Positions 30,876 through 39,225 of a stretch of DNA of 64,000 nucleotides are shown here, piece after piece (within the stretch, counting starts at the first letter, position 1; each line of letters begins with the position of its first letter). The stretch covers positions 1 to 64,000 of the forward strand of contig CAJVYQ010000010.1 of assembly GCA_913009825.1 (NCBI GenBank), given 5' to 3'. The notes under the pieces are model-generated. The model searched no databases, had not been told where the DNA came from, and was given only the letters and a program-made list of their open reading frames with translations. A program made the position numbers and the translations under genes. The DNA is from an uncultured Deferribacteres bacterium (GTDB taxonomy: Bacteria; Zhuqueibacterota; JdFR-76; DREG01).

Positions 30876-31061
30876 GTAACTACTCAGCTATGCTTATTGT
30901 TTTGATGTGCCGGAAAGGCCTTCGACTGAGTTTATCCTGAGCCAGCCCTGCGACAAGCTCAGGATAAACTTGTCGAAGGGCTCAGACCGGCTTAAATAGC
31001 CATGCTGAACGGAGTCGAAGCGTGATTACAGCTAATTCATAAAGCATACCCGAGTAGTTAT
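30876..31061. repeat. Family-2 element with long internal hairpin
   Basis: GTAACTACTCAGCTATGC ... GCATACCCGAGTAGTTAT; interior CCTTCGACTGAGTTTATCCTGAG / CTCAGGATAAACTTGTCGAAGG. Confidence 0.75.
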
Positions 31062-31212
31062 AAAAACATAATCAAAAAAATAAGGAATATTAGTACACCG
31101 TTCAACATATTTTTGTAATTTTCAGTGGGCTTTGGTTTTTCGATGATTTACTGAGTAGAATTTTGAAATTGGGGAAGAATATTGGAGGTAATAAAGATGA
31201 TTTGCAAGATTT

Positions 31213-31491
31213 TTACAGCTCTTCATCTACATTGTGTTTTATGATTTTAGCTTGAAAAATAAAAACAATATCTTCTGCAATATTTGTAGCTAAATCAGCT
31301 ACTCTTTCCAGATTTTTACTGATATTGATTAAGGCTAATGAACTGGAAATTGTCTTTGGGTCTTCCATCATATAAGTAATGAGTTCGCGAATGACTTCAT
31401 CGTTCAAATTGTCTATTTCATTGTCGTTTTCGATCACGTTCCCGGCCGGTTCATTATCCCGTCTTTTTGCTGCTTTCGTTGCATCGGATGC
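31213..31491 (-). pseudogene. phoU: PhoU C-terminal remnant
   Basis: IENDNEIDNLNDEVIRELITYMMEDPKTISSSLALINISKNLERVADLATNIAEDIVFIFQ; frame continues upstream ~18 aa then stops, first PhoU repeat absent. Confidence 0.7.
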
Positions 31492-31551
31492 TTTGGCTCG
31501 GTAAAAAATGATTTATCCATAACTACAGTATGATTATAGAAGAGTAGCTCA

Positions 31552-32070
31552 TCAATTATAAGATATGAAATATGAATAATAATTTATTACAACGAATGAA
31601 TACATACCTAAATTGAGCGGATTGGCGCCGGATAAAACGGTTCGATCAGAAAAATTAATCTGCAAATCCCAGAATAATAATTTTTGCTCCGGCCCTGTCC
31701 CGGAGCGGCGCAGCAATGCCTGCACACGAGCAATGAATTCTTTGGGCCGGAAAGGTTTGGTAAGGTAATCATCGGCTCTTTTTTCGAAACCGCGCACAAT
31801 GTCATCTTCGGTTGAACGGGCGGTGAGCATGAGGATCGGAATTCTTTCGGTGAGTGTCGCGGAGCGCAATGTGCGGGAAATCTCCAAACCGTTCATGCCC
31901 GGCAGCATCAAGTCCAATACAATCAAATCCGGCGGGTGATCAATCAGATAGTCCAGCGCTTTCTTGCCGTTATGAAAAATAGTGACCTGAAAATTTTCTA
32001 ATTCAAGATTGAATTTGAGAATTTCACAAATATCCGGATCATCCTCGACTACCACAATTGAAACAGGCAT
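31552..32070 (-). pseudogene. PhoB-type response regulator truncated at the start of its DNA-binding domain
   Basis: Intact receiver domain (VVEDDPDICEILKFNLE, DLIVLDLMLPGMNGLE, MLTARSTEDD, ADDYLTKPFRPKEF); ends at ...VLSGANPLNLG then unrelated tail. Confidence 0.75.
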
Positions 32071-32117
32071 GATATCGACTCAATTTTTAATTGATTTTTC
32101 AAATGTTATAGTCCAAA

Positions 32118-32226
32118 GTAACTATTTCAGGATAGGATTTGATTATTTTCGGTGTTGTTTTACACCCCCCGTCTTCCTCTCGAGGAGGGAATGGGGTGTG
32201 TCTCTTCCTTCTACCTGAATAGTGAC
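32118..32226. repeat. Family-2 element (GTAACTATTTCAGG ... CCTGAATAGTGAC)
   Basis: Terminal inverted repeats; interior ACACCCC...GGGGTGT stem. Confidence 0.7.
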
Positions 32227-32231
32227 ATCTA

Positions 32232-32279
32232 AAAAAAAGTCCACAGGAGAAAAAGATCTGATCTTCCCTGTGGACTTTT
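32232..32279 (-). terminator. Rho-independent terminator of fba
   Basis: AAAAGTCCACAGG ... CCTGTGGACTTTT immediately downstream of fba stop. Confidence 0.85.
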
Positions 32280-32301
32280 CATCTGAGCATGAATCCTTTT
32301 A

Positions 32302-33240
32302 TTATCCTTCGGCCATCCCGCCGCAGCCTAATACATCAATTTTGTGCATCACCATCTCTTTGATGGATTCACGCACCTGACCCAGATATTTACGGTAATC
32401 GAAAACTTCCGGCTTTAAGTGAAAAAATTCCCGCAGTTTTGCCGTCACCGCCAGGCGAATATCGGTATCGATATTTACTTTGCAGATACCATATTGAGCG
32501 GCCTCGGCAATCATATCTTCCGGTACACCCATGGCATTGGGAAGATTTCCGCCATACTTATTGCAAAGCTGAACCAGTTCCTGCGGTACGGAAGATGATC
32601 CGTGCATTACAAGCGGAAGTCCGTCCAGCCGTTTGGTGAGCTCCTGAATCAAATCCATGGCTAATACCGGCGTTTCTTTGAATTTGTAAGCGCCATGCGA
32701 AGTACCGATCGCCACGGCCAGGGAATCAACGTTGGTTTCTGCCACAAATCTTTCCGCTTCGTCCGGATCGGTTAGAAAAGCATCCCTTTCGCTTACCTGC
32801 ACATGTTCCTCGATGCCGCCCAATCGACCCAGTTCAGCTTCCACAACTTTGCCGCCGGCGTGGGCATATTCGACAACTTGCTTGGTCAGGGCTATGTTTT
32901 CTTCCAAGGGCAAATGAGAGCAGTCGATCATCACAGAGGTAAAAATGGGATTATCCACACACTGTTTTGCCAATTCAAAGTCGGGTCCATGATCCAGATG
33001 GACGGAGAGTTCCAAATCGGAGTGTTCTTCTAATCCGGCTTCAACAATTTTTCTCAGATAAATCATGCCGGCATAATCCAGGGCGCCTTTGGAAATTTGT
33101 AAAATACAGGGCGCTTTTTTTTCGGCTACTGCATTTAAAACTCCCTGAATCACTTCCATGTTGTTTACATTAAAAGCGCCAACGGCATAGCCGCCCTTGT
33201 ATGCTTTTTCGAACATTTTGGTTGTTGTTGCTAAAGGCAT
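32302..33240 (-). CDS. fba: Class II fructose-1,6-bisphosphate aldolase
   Basis: YAVGAFNVNNMEVIQGVLNAV, VHLDHGPDFE, SVMIDCSHLPLEENI, GTSHGAYKF, VMHGSSSVP. Confidence 0.95.
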   Translation of the reverse strand: MPLATTTKMFEKAYKGGYAVGAFNVNNMEVIQGVLNAVAEKKAPCILQISKGALDYAGMIYLRKIVEAGLEEHSDLELSVHLDHGPDFELAKQCVDNPIFTSVMIDCSHLPLEENIALTKQVVEYAHAGGKVVEAELGRLGGIEEHVQVSERDAFLTDPDEAERFVAETNVDSLAVAIGTSHGAYKFKETPVLAMDLIQELTKRLDGLPLVMHGSSSVPQELVQLCNKYGGNLPNAMGVPEDMIAEAAQYGICKVNIDTDIRLAVTAKLREFFHLKPEVFDYRKYLGQVRESIKEMVMHKIDVLGCGGMAEG

Positions 33241-33382
33241 TATTCCTCCCGGTTGGTTGTCTTTTTTCCTGTGTTTTTAAACTTTCAATATACTACACCT
33301 GAACACTCTTTTCAATGATAATGTGATAAAGAAATCAAACCTTCCAGGTTTTTAAGACCCGGAAGGTTTATGGTTAAATCAA

Positions 33383-33516
33383 ACCTAAATTGAGCGATTC
33401 TCAATCCCAAATTGCCACCTGACGGGTATAATGTCATTCAGTAGGAATCTTATTGCTTCATTGCTTGATAATGACAAGATTCCTACTGAATGACATAAGA
33501 ATAGCTCAATTCAGGT
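33383..33516. repeat. Family-1 termini with a different core (134 bp)
   Basis: ACCTAAATTGAGCGATT ... ATAGCTCAATTCAGGT enclosing a perfect 21-bp inverted repeat ATGTCATTCAGTAGGAATCTT/AAGATTCCTACTGAATGACAT. Confidence 0.85.
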
Positions 33517-33599
33517 CAAAATAGAAATTGTATTTGTTTCCACGAAGCTTTATATTAATGTAACCCGTTTAATAGACAGGCTTTTTTTTAGAGAATGTT

Positions 33600-34229
33600 A
33601 TGAAGAATTATTGTGTCATTACGGCTGATATCAGAAAATCCAGGGAAGCTGCCGAACGACAGCAGTTACAGGAACTTATTTTTACCACGCTAAAAGAAGT
33701 CAATAAACGATTTAAAGAAAATCTGACGGTTGAATTTCGCATTACCCTTGGAGATGAATGGCAGGGCGTTTTGCCCAATTTGGCATATAGCTATGCAATC
33801 AGCAGTCTTTTTATTGAAAAATTTTATCCTCACTCTCTTGCAATAGGCATCGGGGAAGGAGGGATTACCACCTCTGTTCGTCCTCGTTCCGCCGAAATGG
33901 ACGGCCCCGCTTTTCACCGTTCCCGGCATGCCGTTGAAACAGCTAAAAAAAGGCAAAGTGATCTTTTTTATGAGACAACACAACCGGGCATCGATATTCT
34001 GGTAAATAACAACTGTCGTTTACTTCAAATCATTAGAAAAAGCTGGACGCCCCGGCAATTTCAAAAGGTGAAACTTTATAAATATTTGAAAACTGAAGCG
34101 GCGGTGGCCAAAAAGCTGCAGGTATCTCAGGTTGATATCCATAAAACCCTTTCTGCTGCGAATGGAAAGCCTTTTTTAGAGGCAATGGAAAATCTGAACG
34201 AGTTTTTTATTCAGACATATAACCGATAA
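33600..34229 (+). CDS. satD: SatD-family protein
   Basis: MKNYCVITADIRKSREAAERQ; FRITLGDEWQGVL; AIGIGEGGITT; C-terminal HTH-like AVAKKLQVSQVDIHKTLSAA. Confidence 0.8.
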   Translation: MKNYCVITADIRKSREAAERQQLQELIFTTLKEVNKRFKENLTVEFRITLGDEWQGVLPNLAYSYAISSLFIEKFYPHSLAIGIGEGGITTSVRPRSAEMDGPAFHRSRHAVETAKKRQSDLFYETTQPGIDILVNNNCRLLQIIRKSWTPRQFQKVKLYKYLKTEAAVAKKLQVSQVDIHKTLSAANGKPFLEAMENLNEFFIQTYNR

Positions 34230-34285
34230 TGGTTGTTATTATCAATTAATAACCATTATTGGTTATAATATACAAAATATAACCA
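34219..34285. promoter_or_regulatory. Array of GGTTAT/ATAACC inverted motifs between satD and membrane gene
   Basis: ATAACC GATAAT GGTTGTTATTATCAATTAATAACC ATTATT GGTTATAATATACAAAATATAACC. Confidence 0.6.
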
Positions 34286-34303
34286 ATATAGGATATATAT
34301 TTG

Positions 34304-34705
34304 GTGGGAATAAGCTTTTTATTCATATTGGCCGGCTATATTTTGTCGATTTTGGGAGTGGATTATCTGATTCAGTTTATTTTGAACCGCTTGTTGAACC
34401 TTGAAGAAGATGACGAATTGAAAAACCGTATCCGCAGTGGAATGAAAACGGTGGGACGATACATCGGCTGGACGGAGCGATTTTTGATTTTTACGATGAT
34501 TTTAGTGGGGACCTATTCCGGAATCGGCTTTATTTTGGCAGCGAAGAGTTTGCTGCGCATGGGAAATTTTTCATCGGAAATAAGTGAGAAGAAATTTTCC
34601 GAATATGTAATCTTCGGAACTTTGTTAAGTTTCTCGCTCGCTTTTTTTCTGGCGCTTGTAGTGCGGAAACTGTTGCATCTGCCTGTGCAAATGAAAATTA
34701 ATTAA
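34304..34705 (+). CDS. Small integral membrane protein (satD partner)
   Basis: Three TM helices; follows satD on same strand; likely GTG start. Confidence 0.6.
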   Translation: MGISFLFILAGYILSILGVDYLIQFILNRLLNLEEDDELKNRIRSGMKTVGRYIGWTERFLIFTMILVGTYSGIGFILAAKSLLRMGNFSSEISEKKFSEYVIFGTLLSFSLAFFLALVVRKLLHLPVQMKIN

Positions 34706-34808
34706 GCGGATATTCTCTTGAAAATTATGTAATTTATTACGGGAACCGGCCAAAATTTAGTTGATTTTTTAGCTGTAATGAGATAAATTTGAAAAACTTA
34801 AATTTACG

Positions 34809-35522
34809 ATGATGACAATATCCGATAATTGGAAAAGAGTTAAAGGACGGGTTGCCGAAGCGGCGATTCGGGCCGGCAGAGATCCGGAACAAATTAAAAT
34901 TGTTGCCGTCGGTAAAACCATGCCGGTTGAAAAACTTCGGGAGGCCGTTGCTGCGGGCATGCCCATTTTGGGAGAAAACCGGGTGCAGGAAGCTTGGGGT
35001 AAGTACCGGCAGTTGGGGAAAATCGCTGCCTGGCATCTGGTAGGTCATCTGCAAACCAATAAGGTGAAACGGGCGCTGCAGATATTTGATGTGATTCATT
35101 CCGTGGACAGCTTTCATCTTGCCGAAGAAATAGACCGCCGTTGTGGTCAGATGGGCAGGAAGGTTGAGATCTTTGTCGAAATAAAAACTTCGGATGAGCC
35201 GACAAAGTACGGCGTGGCTCCGGAAGAAGCGCCTGAGTTAGTGGAAAAAATTTCCCGCTTGCCCAATCTGCAATTATCCGGTTTGATGACGCTGGGAAAA
35301 TGGACAACAAATGAAACGGAAGTACGGAACTGTTTCAAACGTCTCGTTAAGGTAAAAGAGACGATCGAAGAGCAAAAATTACCCGGTGTTTCTCTTTCTC
35401 ATCTGTCAATGGGGATGAGCGGTGATTTTGAGTGGGCAATTGAAGAAGGCGCAACGATTGTTCGCATCGGCACTGCTATCTTCGGACCGAGAGACAGTTG
35501 CAAGATAGAACCAACAACCTGA
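34809..35522 (+). CDS. yggS: YggS/PROSC-family pyridoxal phosphate homeostasis protein
   Basis: IKIVAVGKTMPVEKLREAVAAGMPILGENRVQEAWGKY; WHLVGHLQTNKVK; LSMGMSGDFEWAIEEGATIVRIGTAIFG. Confidence 0.95.
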   Translation: MMTISDNWKRVKGRVAEAAIRAGRDPEQIKIVAVGKTMPVEKLREAVAAGMPILGENRVQEAWGKYRQLGKIAAWHLVGHLQTNKVKRALQIFDVIHSVDSFHLAEEIDRRCGQMGRKVEIFVEIKTSDEPTKYGVAPEEAPELVEKISRLPNLQLSGLMTLGKWTTNETEVRNCFKRLVKVKETIEEQKLPGVSLSHLSMGMSGDFEWAIEEGATIVRIGTAIFGPRDSCKIEPTT

Positions 35523-35564
35523 TTTGTAAACAATAGCCGGTTCTGACCGGCTGGGAGGAAAATT

Positions 35565-36356
35565 TTGAGACTGACACCATTGGACATTAAGAAGCAGGAA
35601 TTCAAAAACACATTTCGCGGGTACGATCCTCTGGAAGTAGACACTTTTTTGGAAATGGTGGCCGACGAATACGAAGAGTTGCAGAATGAGCGCAATCAAC
35701 TGACTAACGAAATATTAACGCTGAGAACGCAGTTAAAAGATTATCAACAGGTTGAACATACGTTGAAACAGACATTGATGAACGCCCAGGAATCGGTCAA
35801 CCGGGCGCGGGTGAATACGGAGAAAGAGGCCAACCTGATCATTCATGAAGCGGAACTGAAGGCGGAAAAAATACTGGAACGTGCGCGCCGCGATCTGGAA
35901 AAAATGAAAAATGAGTTGATTATTGTCCGGTCGCAGAAGGAATCTTTTGCCAAGCGATTAAAACATCTGCTTGAATCTCAAATTGAATTGATTAAAGTGC
36001 TGGAAATTGATGATACGGATTCCGGCATCGAAGATATGAATATCTTGCCGGAAACCGCATTGAAATCCCGGCAGCCGGAATCCACACCAAAAACAACATT
36101 TACCGAATCCGGGCAGATGGAACAGAAATTAAAAATTAATACAGAAAAGTCTCCCGGAGAGGCGCCTCAATTCCGGCAGCCGGCAGCCGATACAAGCCAA
36201 CCGAAAAATAATGTTGCGGAACGTATTCAGACAGAAACGGTTCAACCGGAGAAAAAACAGGAGCAGGCCATATCCAATAGCCCGTCGGCGCCGTTAGAAC
36301 GCAATCGGGAACCTGCAAAACCCGCCTCTCCTGATGAAGACCAGATGGTTTTTTGA
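35565..36356 (+). CDS. divIVA: DivIVA-domain protein
   Basis: MRLTPLDIKKQEFKNTFRGYDPLEVDTFLEMVADEYEEL. Confidence 0.92.
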   Translation: MRLTPLDIKKQEFKNTFRGYDPLEVDTFLEMVADEYEELQNERNQLTNEILTLRTQLKDYQQVEHTLKQTLMNAQESVNRARVNTEKEANLIIHEAELKAEKILERARRDLEKMKNELIIVRSQKESFAKRLKHLLESQIELIKVLEIDDTDSGIEDMNILPETALKSRQPESTPKTTFTESGQMEQKLKINTEKSPGEAPQFRQPAADTSQPKNNVAERIQTETVQPEKKQEQAISNSPSAPLERNREPAKPASPDEDQMVF

Positions 36357-36424
36357 TCGTATGGCCGGATAACCGTAGAAATCTTTTGTAGTATGGATAG
36401 CCGTCACTTTTTATGAATCAAGGA

Positions 36425-36958
36425 AGGAGAGAAATGAAGAAAAATATTATTTTTATGCTCATATCGGGAATCCTTTTTTATAGCGGTTTGCAGACAGGTT
36501 GTGCGCACCGTTCGGTGATGCCGTATGATGAAAAGGGAGATTTAATTACCAAGGAAGAGATCAATAAAGAAAAAAACAATAAAAATGCCGTTATTTATAC
36601 CCTTGGCGGCGGGGCACTTAGTTTTGGTGCCAGCCTGTTTATCAGCTCCATGGTTTATCGCGGTGGTAACAAAGAATTCAAAGTGATCAATCCTATCTCT
36701 GTAGGCGGCGGTTTGTTGGGCACCGGTTTTCTATATTTGCAAGGCAGAAAACGCGACCGGATGTTAGCGATAGAAAGGATCAAAGACAGTCGCAAGCTGA
36801 CAGCGGAAAAAGAGGTAAAGGAAAAACAGGCGGAGCGGGAACTATTGAAAAAAAAGGTGGAAGAGCTTAAAAAAGAAAAAGCCCGGGTTGAAGAAGAAAA
36901 AAGGAAAATAGAGGAAAAACTAAAAAAGAAAAAGAAGAAAAAAAAGGTAGGGGATTGA
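36425..36958 (+). CDS. Putative lipoprotein with C-terminal Lys/Glu coiled coil
   Basis: IFMLISGILFYSGLQTGCAHRS lipobox-like; charged coiled-coil tail. Confidence 0.55.
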   Translation, partial: RREMKKNIIFMLISGILFYSGLQTGCAHRSVMPYDEKGDLITKEEINKEKNNKNAVIYTLGGGALSFGASLFISSMVYRGGNKEFKVINPISVGGGLLGTGFLYLQGRKRDRMLAIERIKDSRKLTAEKEVKEKQAERELLKKKVEELKKEKARVEEEKRKIEEKLKKKKKKKKVGD

Positions 36959-36997
36959 ATAGCGACGGGTAGAACGAGCGGGAATGGAGGAAAACGG

Positions 36998-37819
36998 ATG
37001 TCGGAAATAAAGGAGCAGTTAATAAAAACATTGCCGGTTATTCGTGAAAAAACCGGCAGCAAACCACGGATCGGTATCATTCTCGGCACCGGCTTGGGGG
37101 CGTTAGCCGACGAAATAGATAAGGAAGTTGTTTTTTCATACAAAGATTTACCGCATTTTCCATTGTCTACCGTCGAGTCTCATGCGGGTAATCTGATATT
37201 CGGTAAAATATCCGGGAAAGATGTGGTGGCCATGCAGGGGCGGTTCCACTATTACGAAGGATATACCATGCGACAGATCACCTATCCGGTGAGAGTGATG
37301 CGTGAACTTGGTGTGGAAATACTCATGGTCTCCAATGCCGCCGGCGGCCTGAATCCTCTGTTTCGCGCCGGGGACATCATGGTGATTTGTGACCATATCA
37401 ATCTTTTGGGCGACAATCCTTTAATTGGTCCCAATGATGATCATTTGGGGCCGCGTTTTCCGGATATGTCCGAACCGTATCATAAAAAATACATTGCTAT
37501 GATTGAACGGATCGCCCTGAAAGAAAGGATCAAAATACAGAAAGGGGTGTTCTCCGCCATGACCGGTCCCAGTCTGGAAACGCGGGCGGAATACCGGATG
37601 CTGCGCATGATTGGTGCGGATGTCATCGGCATGTCCACGGTGCCGGAAGTTATTGTGGCGGTGCATGCGGGGATGAAAGTTTTGGGTATGTCTGTGATTA
37701 CGGATGAATGTTTCCCGGATTCACTGCAGTCAATCGATATTAACCGGATCATTCAACACGCAAAGAATGCCGAACCCGCTTTAACTACATTAATGAAAAG
37801 ATTTATTGAGAAGGTGTGA
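36998..37819 (+). CDS. Purine nucleoside phosphorylase (PNP-I)
   Basis: GIILGTGLGALADEI, MQGRFHYYEGYTMRQITYPVRVM, VSNAAGGLNPLFRAGDIMVICDHINLLGDNP. Confidence 0.93.
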   Translation: MSEIKEQLIKTLPVIREKTGSKPRIGIILGTGLGALADEIDKEVVFSYKDLPHFPLSTVESHAGNLIFGKISGKDVVAMQGRFHYYEGYTMRQITYPVRVMRELGVEILMVSNAAGGLNPLFRAGDIMVICDHINLLGDNPLIGPNDDHLGPRFPDMSEPYHKKYIAMIERIALKERIKIQKGVFSAMTGPSLETRAEYRMLRMIGADVIGMSTVPEVIVAVHAGMKVLGMSVITDECFPDSLQSIDINRIIQHAKNAEPALTTLMKRFIEKV

Positions 37820-37869
37820 CCCGGTCTTTTTTTTAACAAGTAGGATATTTTTTCTCAAGAGGTGTGATT

Positions 37870-38223
37870 ATGGGAATTACTCATATTCATGGGAAAGTTT
37901 CCGGGCCGAAAGGTACGGCCGAGGATGTGCGTTTTTTAGTTGACAGCGGCGCTACCTACTCATTATTGCCCCAAAAAATTTGTGAAGCCATCGGTTTAAA
38001 GCCCAAACGAACATTACAATTTTCTCTTGCGGACGGCACTATCATCGAACGTGCCGTGTCGGAATGCCATATCTCCTTACCGGAGGGCGAAGGCCATACG
38101 CCGGTGATTATTGGTCAACAAGATGACGAAGCGCTGTTAGGCGTTGTTACTTTAGAAATTCTGGGTCTGGTTTTCAATCCGTTCAATCGAACCCTACAGC
38201 CAATGAAGATGGTATTAATTTGA
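37870..38223 (+). CDS. Retropepsin-like aspartyl protease-fold protein
   Basis: VRFLVDSGATYSLLPQKICEAIGL; ALLGVVTLEILGL. Confidence 0.8.
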   Translation: MGITHIHGKVSGPKGTAEDVRFLVDSGATYSLLPQKICEAIGLKPKRTLQFSLADGTIIERAVSECHISLPEGEGHTPVIIGQQDDEALLGVVTLEILGLVFNPFNRTLQPMKMVLI

Positions 38224-38306
38224 ATGAATGTTTTCATCAATGTGTTTTAGGCTGAATGTTATGTTAGTCAGGTGGATAACAATTAACACGAAAGAGAAAT
38301 GAAGAT

Positions 38307-38564
38307 ATGAAAACAATTCGAGTCCAACAAATTGTCGCAAAAGATAGTGAAATATTGGTTAAAGAAATACCTTACAGGAAAGGTCAAAAGGTTGAGGTTA
38401 TTGTGTTGCCTCAAACTAAGAAAACCAGATCACGTCCGCATTTAACCGTGCGCCGGTTGCGTCAATTCGGTTTGATTGGTCTGTGGAAGGATCGAGACGA
38501 TATACAAAACAGTGCTGACTATACTCGTCATTTGAGAGAACAAGCTCAAAATCGTGGAATGTAA
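38307..38564 (+). CDS. VapB-like antitoxin (orphan)
   Basis: Small protein ending GLIGLWKDRDDIQNSADYTRHLREQAQNRG, typical of antitoxins preceding PIN-domain toxins. Confidence 0.6.
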   Translation: MKTIRVQQIVAKDSEILVKEIPYRKGQKVEVIVLPQTKKTRSRPHLTVRRLRQFGLIGLWKDRDDIQNSADYTRHLREQAQNRGM

Positions 38565-38567
38565 ACC

Positions 38568-38684
38568 ATGATTCTGTTAGATAGCCATAAATTTCTTACC
38601 TGTGCAAAGACAGAGTTTCGAATACTCATAATAAATCATTTGGAATTTTGCAAAACATCTTGTATATTTATTCATGTTTATTAA
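38568..38684 (+). pseudogene. Possible truncated vapC (PIN toxin) 5' remnant
   Basis: ATG ATT CTG TTA GAT AGC -> MILLDS... typical PIN start, then unrelated sequence. Confidence 0.35.
38640..38668 (+). promoter_or_regulatory. Predicted sigma70-like promoter of aromatic operon
   Basis: TTGGAA - 17 nt - TATATT. Confidence 0.55.
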
Positions 38685-38712
38685 GGATCATTTCAAGAAA
38701 GTTAATATCTGC

Positions 38713-38769
38713 ATGGATCGCATCGAATTTGTAAACTTCTCTTTTTATTACTTTTATTTTTATCCGTAA
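38713..38769 (+). CDS. Phe/Tyr-rich leader peptide MDRIEFVNFSFYYFYFYP* (longer in-frame start possible at 38674)
   Basis: 8 of the 10 residues at the C-terminus are Phe/Tyr; stop codon 3 nt before antiterminator arm; not in ORF track. Confidence 0.8.
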   Translation: MDRIEFVNFSFYYFYFYP

Positions 38770-38772
38770 AAG

Positions 38773-38837
38773 CGGGAGCGGTATATTTGTGTTTTTAAAC
38801 CCTCCCGAATTTACTTGTCGGGAGGGTTTTTTATTTT
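38773..38837 (+). promoter_or_regulatory. Attenuator: antiterminator arm CGGGAGcGG (38773-38781) vs terminator CCCTCCCG (38800-38807)/CGGGAGGG (38819-38826)-TTTTTT
   Basis: Both pairings use the same CCCTCCCG strand and are mutually exclusive. Confidence 0.82.
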
Positions 38838-38847
38838 GGAGGATCTT

Positions 38848-39216
38848 GTGCGGCAAATAAAAGTGCGCGGCATTCGCGGGGCAAATACGGTTGACGGGGA
38901 TTCAAAAAGTGAAATATTTAGATCTACCAAAGACCTGTTACAGGAAATTTTTACGGTTAACAGAATCAACCCCGAGGAAATTGCGGCTATTTATTTCACT
39001 TTAACACCGGATTTGAACGCCGCTTTTCCCGCTGAGGTTACCCGTGAAATGGGGATGACAAAAGTTCCCCTCTTGTGTATGCGGGAAATTGGTGTGCCGG
39101 GCAGTTTGCCGCAGGTTGTGCGAATATTATTGCTTGTAAATACAGAGTTAGATCAAAATGAGATCAAGCACGTTTATCTTAGGGAAGCTAAAAATTTACG
39201 AGATGATTTGGATTGA
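38848..39216 (+). CDS. aroH: Monofunctional chorismate mutase (AroH type), GTG start
   Basis: VRQIKVRGIRGANTVDGDSKSEIFRSTKDLLQEI; REIGVPGSLPQVVRILLLVNT; SD GGAGG 7 nt before GTG. Confidence 0.92.
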   Translation: MRQIKVRGIRGANTVDGDSKSEIFRSTKDLLQEIFTVNRINPEEIAAIYFTLTPDLNAAFPAEVTREMGMTKVPLLCMREIGVPGSLPQVVRILLLVNTELDQNEIKHVYLREAKNLRDDLD

Positions 39217-39225
39217 GGAGGTCTT

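Noticed and set aside
31608-31805. Alternative-frame ORF in the response-regulator remnant
   Set aside because: Frame-shifted reading of the receiver domain; not a separate gene.
36850-36955. Poly-A/AAG-rich tract as a possible slippage or regulatory site
   Set aside because: It encodes the Lys/Glu coiled-coil end of a plausible lipoprotein; composition alone is not evidence of frameshifting.
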